Part shown: piece by piece, positions 60,814 to 64,000 of the stretch | How positions within the stretch are numbered: position 1 is the stretch's first letter | How the letters are laid out: every line of letters starts with the position of its first letter | Source: Saccharomonospora xinjiangensis XJ-54 | Lineage (GTDB): Bacteria > Actinomycetota > Actinomycetes > Mycobacteriales > Pseudonocardiaceae | DNA: 64,000 bases | Direction: 5' to 3' | NCBI RefSeq assembly: GCF_000258175.1 | Contig: NZ_JH636049.1 | Coordinates: 520,982 to 584,981 of the forward strand | The notes under the pieces: generated by a model | Database searches by the model: none | What the model was told of the DNA's origin: nothing | Seen by the model: only the letters and a program-made list of their open reading frames with translations | Made by a program: the position numbers and the translations under genes

Positions 60814-60856
60814 CAAGCCCGGCGAAGCCGGAGACGACAAGCCGGGCGAAGCCGGA
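60812..60856 (+). repeat. Tandem 21-nt repeats between KAP and VWA genes
   Basis: Two near-identical 21-nt units (60812-60832 and 60836-60856) of the form GACAAGCCSGGCGAAGCCGGA differ at one position (S = C or G). CCGGC-GAA-GCCGG lies in the first, and CCCGGC can pair with the later GCCGGG. This gives a hairpin in the intercistronic mRNA. Confidence 0.6.
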
Positions 60857-60906
60857 TGGCGGGGGCAGCGCCCTGCGAGTTCCGGGCCGACTGGGGGAGG
60901 ATGGCC

Positions 60907-62673
60907 GTGACCATGGATCGCCGCACGATGCCGAGGACGGTCGGCGCGCTGGTGGGCGCCGTACTCGTCACAGGAACGCTGCTGCTGCCGTCGAACGGGG
61001 CAGAGGTCGATTTCTCCCACTGCGTCGAGATCAAGGTGAACTCGTCAACGGAAAAGGGCGACCTCGTTCAGAAACTGGCCGAGCAGTACAACGCAGACCG
61101 GCGCGTGGTCGGTGGGGTGTGCGGCAGGGTCGAGGTGGAGAAGCTGACATCAGGGGCGGCCTCCGAGCATCTCGAACGGGGCTGGAACGAGCAGGCCTCG
61201 GAGGTCTCCGAACCGGACGTCTGGCTGCCGAGCACATCGCTGTGGGCCAGACTCCTCGAACACCGCAGGGGCGAGGACGTGGTGTCCGGCGAGGACGACT
61301 CCATCATCACGAGCCCCCTCGTGATCGCCATGCCGGAGCGAATGGCGAAGGCGCTCGGCTGGCCGGAGAGGTCGCTGGGCTGGTCCGACCTGAGGGACCT
61401 CGTGAACGGCCCCGGCTGGAGCGAGTACGGGCATCCCGAGTGGGGTCGCTTCCGGATGGGCAAGGACAACCCTCGGTTGTCCAGCTCCGGCCTCGCCGCC
61501 ACCATCGCCACCTACCACGCGGCCACTCTCGCTCACGGCGGTTTCACCGAGCAGAACCTCGACGAGAACGGGGACGTGCTCACGTTCGCGCGCAACATCG
61601 AGTCGTCGGTACTGCATTACGAAAAGGATTCGGTGGTGTTCCTCGAAACCCTCTACGCCGAGGAGCAGAAAGCCAGCCCCAGGCCGTACGTCAGCGCGAT
61701 CGCGATCCAGGAACAGATGGTCTACCACTACAACCAGGGTGAGCTGGCAGGCGAGGTGACCGACCTCGGAACGAAAGCGAAACCGCGCGACCGGCTGGTG
61801 GCGATCCACCCCGACGACGGAACCGTGCTCCTCGATCACCCGTATCTCGTGCTGCGTGGCGTCAGCGAGCAGAAACGCGCCGTCGCGGAGGACTTCCGCA
61901 CGTACCTGCTCGCCGAGAAGCAGCAGCAGGCCTTCGTCAAAGACGGTTTCCGCGACGCCGAGGGAGAGACGGACGAGACCGTCGCCTCCAGCGTGGGCAG
62001 CAGCACCCGGTGGGACACGAAACCCATCGACCTTCCCGAGACGGCCATGGTGCACACCATGCTCGAAAGCTGGGAGAAGGTGCGTCTCAGGGGCAGCGTC
62101 CTGCTGCTGCTCGACGTGTCGGAGTCCATGAAGGAGACCGCCGACGCGGCAGCCACGCAGGTGGAGTCGAAGCTGGAGAAGCTCAGGCCCGCTGTGCTGC
62201 GCGGCCTCGAACTGCTCGACGACGACGACGAGGTGGCCCTGTGGACGTTCGCTACCGAACCGGCCTTCACGGAGGTCGTGCCGATGGGCAGGGTGGACAA
62301 GGTCCGTGACGAACTCACCGCCCACGTGGACGGCCTCGAGGTACGGGGAAACCGCACGGCCCTCTACGAGGCCACGCGCGCCGCGCACGAGGCGATGCGG
62401 GAGAACCTCGACGCCGATCGCATCAACGCCGTCGTCGTGCTCACCGACGGCCACGACACGACACGTGACGGTATGTCGCGCGCCGAACTGCTCGACGCCA
62501 TCGACGCCGAGTACCTCGACACGTCGGTCCGCGTCTTCACCATCGCCTACGGAAAGGACGCCGACCGCGCCACCCTCGCCGAGATCGCCGCCGCATCCAA
62601 GGCACAGTCCTACGACGCGAGCGACCCCAACACCATCGAACAGGTGTTCATCAGTGCGTTCAGCAATTTCTGA
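60907..62673 (+). CDS. Membrane-anchored substrate-binding/VWA domain protein
   Basis: About 588 residues. The N-terminal hydrophobic segment (TVGALVGAVLVTGTLLLP) predicts export, with the remainder extracytoplasmic. Residues about 38-370 resemble a type 2 periplasmic-binding fold (KVNSSTEKGDLVQKLAEQYN, then SEPDVWLPSTSLWARLL). Residues about 398-588 form a VWA domain with MIDAS D403-x-S405-x-S407 in LDVSESMKE, the Thr in GNRTALYEAT and the Asp in VVLTDGHD. A metal-dependent ligand interaction is likely. The GTG at 60907-60909 has GGGGGAGG six bases upstream. It is the middle gene of the KAP operon. The role is unknown. Confidence 0.8.
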   Translation: MTMDRRTMPRTVGALVGAVLVTGTLLLPSNGAEVDFSHCVEIKVNSSTEKGDLVQKLAEQYNADRRVVGGVCGRVEVEKLTSGAASEHLERGWNEQASEVSEPDVWLPSTSLWARLLEHRRGEDVVSGEDDSIITSPLVIAMPERMAKALGWPERSLGWSDLRDLVNGPGWSEYGHPEWGRFRMGKDNPRLSSSGLAATIATYHAATLAHGGFTEQNLDENGDVLTFARNIESSVLHYEKDSVVFLETLYAEEQKASPRPYVSAIAIQEQMVYHYNQGELAGEVTDLGTKAKPRDRLVAIHPDDGTVLLDHPYLVLRGVSEQKRAVAEDFRTYLLAEKQQQAFVKDGFRDAEGETDETVASSVGSSTRWDTKPIDLPETAMVHTMLESWEKVRLRGSVLLLLDVSESMKETADAAATQVESKLEKLRPAVLRGLELLDDDDEVALWTFATEPAFTEVVPMGRVDKVRDELTAHVDGLEVRGNRTALYEATRAAHEAMRENLDADRINAVVVLTDGHDTTRDGMSRAELLDAIDAEYLDTSVRVFTIAYGKDADRATLAEIAAASKAQSYDASDPNTIEQVFISAFSNF

Positions 62674-63154
62674 CCCGATCGTCCTGCCGCTGCTGTTCGG
62701 GCTCGTGGGTGGCGTCGTCACCGCCACGAAACAGGGCTGGTGGGGCGTCGTCGCGGGCGTGGTCGTCGCCGCAGCCGTCCACGCCTCGATGGTGCTGACC
62801 ACCGCCGTGCTCGACCGCGCGGGACGCGAGGCGAGCCGGGCCGCGCCAGAACCATCGCCCACCGAGCACGACTATTTCGTCCGGTGCCTTCGCGCGGTGA
62901 GAACCCTGCCCCCGCACGAAACGGACCTGTCGTCGGAGTTGAACGACCTGCTCCTCGCCGTGGAGCAGGCGAAGGCGGCGCGGGACGGTGAGCTGACGCT
63001 CGCGGGACTCGACGCCCTGCGCAAGACCGCGGAACAGCTGGAGAACATCGACACGACGGCCTCGATCGGGCAGATCGAGTACCGGCTCCGCCGGATCAGG
63101 GAGAGCCTGCGGAACATCCTCGACGGCATGGGTGACGAACCCGCTCTCCGATGA
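62654..63154 (+). CDS. Small two-TM membrane protein with helical C-terminus
   Basis: About 166 residues. Two adjacent hydrophobic helices (IVLPLLFGLVGGVV and GVVAGVVVAAAVHASMVLTT) lead into a cytoplasmic all-helical, charged domain of about 110 residues. That domain contains LSSELNDLLLAVEQAKAA and IGQIEYRLRRIRESLRNIL, likely coiled coil. I do not recognise a family. The GTG overlaps the end of the VWA gene by 20 bases, so it belongs to the same operon and probably the same membrane complex. Confidence 0.68.
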   Translation: MRSAISDPIVLPLLFGLVGGVVTATKQGWWGVVAGVVVAAAVHASMVLTTAVLDRAGREASRAAPEPSPTEHDYFVRCLRAVRTLPPHETDLSSELNDLLLAVEQAKAARDGELTLAGLDALRKTAEQLENIDTTASIGQIEYRLRRIRESLRNILDGMGDEPALR

Positions 63155-63160
63155 CGGATG

Positions 63161-63191
63161 TCGGATTCTGTTCCACTGTGGAAGAATCCGA
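63161..63191 (+). terminator. Terminator 1 after the KAP operon
   Basis: CGGATTC pairs with GAATCCG around an inner TTCCA/TGGAA stem, with small bulges, 7 bp after the last stop codon. Confidence 0.55.
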
Positions 63192-63217
63192 ACACCGCCA
63201 GCGTCAGCAGCGCAGGC

Positions 63218-63241
63218 GTCCGGCAGCACAAAGTGCCGGAC
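63218..63241 (+). terminator. Terminator 2 after the KAP operon
   Basis: A perfect 8-bp stem GTCCGGCA/TGCCGGAC with an 8-base loop. With the preceding hairpin it makes a tandem terminator isolating the KAP operon from the next gene. Confidence 0.6.
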
Positions 63242-63295
63242 GACCTGCGAGACTTCCTCCGCCGAGCCTCTGAGCCGGCGAAGCACCCGGCTCGA

Positions 63296-63301
63296 TAGGC
63301 T
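63296..63301 (+). promoter_or_regulatory. Candidate -10 for the DeoR/GlpR gene
   Basis: TAGGCT fits TAnnnT and would give a 5' leader of about 75 bases before the ATG at 63383, which has its own GAGGAGG. Confidence 0.4.
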
Positions 63302-63382
63302 TGGGAAATTGTGCGATCCTGTGCTCATCGGGCGACATCCGGCGGCGGCACAGCGACGCCACCGACGCGAGGAGGACGGCCC

Positions 63383-64000
63383 ATGCTGGCGAGCCAACGC
63401 CGGTCGCGGATTCTGGAGGAGATCCGCCGATCCGGCGCCGTGCGGGTGAGCACGCTGGTCGAGCGGCTCGGCGTTTCGGATATGACCGTGCGCCGCGATC
63501 TGGAGGTACTGGCTCAGCAGGGCCAGCTACAGAAGGTGCACGGCGGAGCCGTCCTGCCCGGCGCGCGCAGCACGGAGGAACCCGGGTTCGCCGCCAAATC
63601 CAGCCGGGAGAACGCCGAGAAACTCGCCATCGCCAGCGAGGCGGTTCGCTTCGTGGAGCCGGGAATGGCGGTCGGCGTGTCGGCAGGCACGACGACGTGG
63701 ACGTTCGCCAGCCTGCTGCGCGAGACGCCCGACATCACGGTGGTCACCAACTCCGTGCAGGTCGCCGACGTGTTCTCCCGGCGCCCGCGCACCGACCAGA
63801 CCGTCGTCCTCACCGGCGGCATCCGCACCCCGTCGGAAGCGCTGGTAGGCCCGTTCGCCGTGTCCGCGATCCGCTCGGTGAACCTGGACATCATGTTCAT
63901 GGGCGTGCACGGCATGGACGTGCACAGCGGCTTCACCACACCCAACCTCATGGAAGCCGAGACTGATCGCGCGTTCGTGGCGGCGTCGAGGCGGTTCGTG
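63383..64000 (+). CDS. DeoR/GlpR family transcriptional regulator (3' end cut)
   Basis: The first 206 codons of a sugar-metabolism repressor; the window ends inside the gene. The N-terminal HTH (QRRSRILEEIRRSGAVRVST, then LGVSDMTVRRDLEVLAQQGQ) is typical of DeoR. The C-terminal sensor domain of sugar-phosphate-isomerase-like fold begins near residue 75 (SEAVRFVEPGMAVGVSAGTT) and includes VVLTGGIRTPSEALVGPFAV. It would bind a phosphosugar. The target is probably further downstream, outside the window. GAGGAGG lies seven bases before the ATG. Confidence 0.9.
   Translation, partial: MLASQRRSRILEEIRRSGAVRVSTLVERLGVSDMTVRRDLEVLAQQGQLQKVHGGAVLPGARSTEEPGFAAKSSRENAEKLAIASEAVRFVEPGMAVGVSAGTTTWTFASLLRETPDITVVTNSVQVADVFSRRPRTDQTVVLTGGIRTPSEALVGPFAVSAIRSVNLDIMFMGVHGMDVHSGFTTPNLMEAETDRAFVAASRRFV

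Noticed and set aside
60810..61742. 310-codon open frame overlapping the start of the VWA gene
   Set aside because: It is in another frame, Arg/Gly-rich, without motifs, while the overlapping frame has a complete VWA MIDAS and a good ribosome-binding site.

Overview
The window is a high-GC actinobacterial chromosome segment. Start codons are often GTG, intergenic gaps are short, and the translation cluster is in actinobacterial order (rimP-nusA-ylxR-infB-DUF503-rbfA, then truB-ribF-rpsO-pnp). A DUF6292-type protein, a MetS-type transporter subunit and a class F sortase point to Pseudonocardiaceae (a Saccharomonospora/Prauserella/Amycolatopsis-like genus). That family placement is inference; I could run no database search.

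Layout. 1-16 kb is a minus-strand block of core information genes: pnp (cut by the window edge), rpsO, a 2H phosphoesterase, an HTH protein, ribF, truB, two transporters, rbfA, DUF503, infB, ylxR, nusA and rimP. It is interrupted by one plus-strand methyltransferase and a 312-bp stretch without a recognisable gene. 16-27.9 kb holds envelope and metabolic genes: a DUF4439 lipoprotein, a class V aminotransferase, a PH-domain membrane pair, a threonine dehydratase/LysR pair, then a surface locus (sigma factor, DUF4397 protein, class F sortase, CapA lipoprotein) and a metallo-beta-lactamase-fold enzyme. 28-36 kb is rich in small regulator/enzyme pairs (FAD monooxygenase/TetR, AraC/NmrA, MocR, quinone-reductase-like/GlxA). 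36-39.6 kb has a group 2 sigma factor followed by an ATP-dependent DNA ligase overlapping a LigD-type polymerase, and a ChaB-like protein. 39.9-46 kb is mixed: an AraC gene with two in-frame stops, a secreted Cys-rich protein, a tyrosine phosphatase, a DUF4429 protein, an ABM-like protein and gamma-glutamyltransferase. 46-54 kb carries uptake systems (TAXI-TRAP; NSS/MetS) and a secreted amidase. 54-64 kb holds epoxide hydrolase/MarR, DUF6292, a secreted SGNH hydrolase, a three-gene KAP-NTPase/VWA/membrane module, and the start of a DeoR/GlpR regulator.

The most notable signals are: (1) the WD40-KAP NTPase + substrate-binding/VWA + two-TM operon at 58.2-63.2 kb, framed by strong hairpins, which is the best candidate here for an uncharacterised system; (2) a perfect 48-bp palindrome made of two overlapping 17-bp operators between the epoxide hydrolase and marR; (3) 21-nt tandem repeats in two convergent intergenic regions about 22 kb apart; (4) a DasR-like operator over the presumed -10 of the TAXI-TRAP operon; (5) a repeated TAnnnT-N6/7-start-codon arrangement predicting many leaderless mRNAs, mainly for regulators and accessory enzymes.

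No tRNA, rRNA, CRISPR array, insertion sequence or prophage was recognised.
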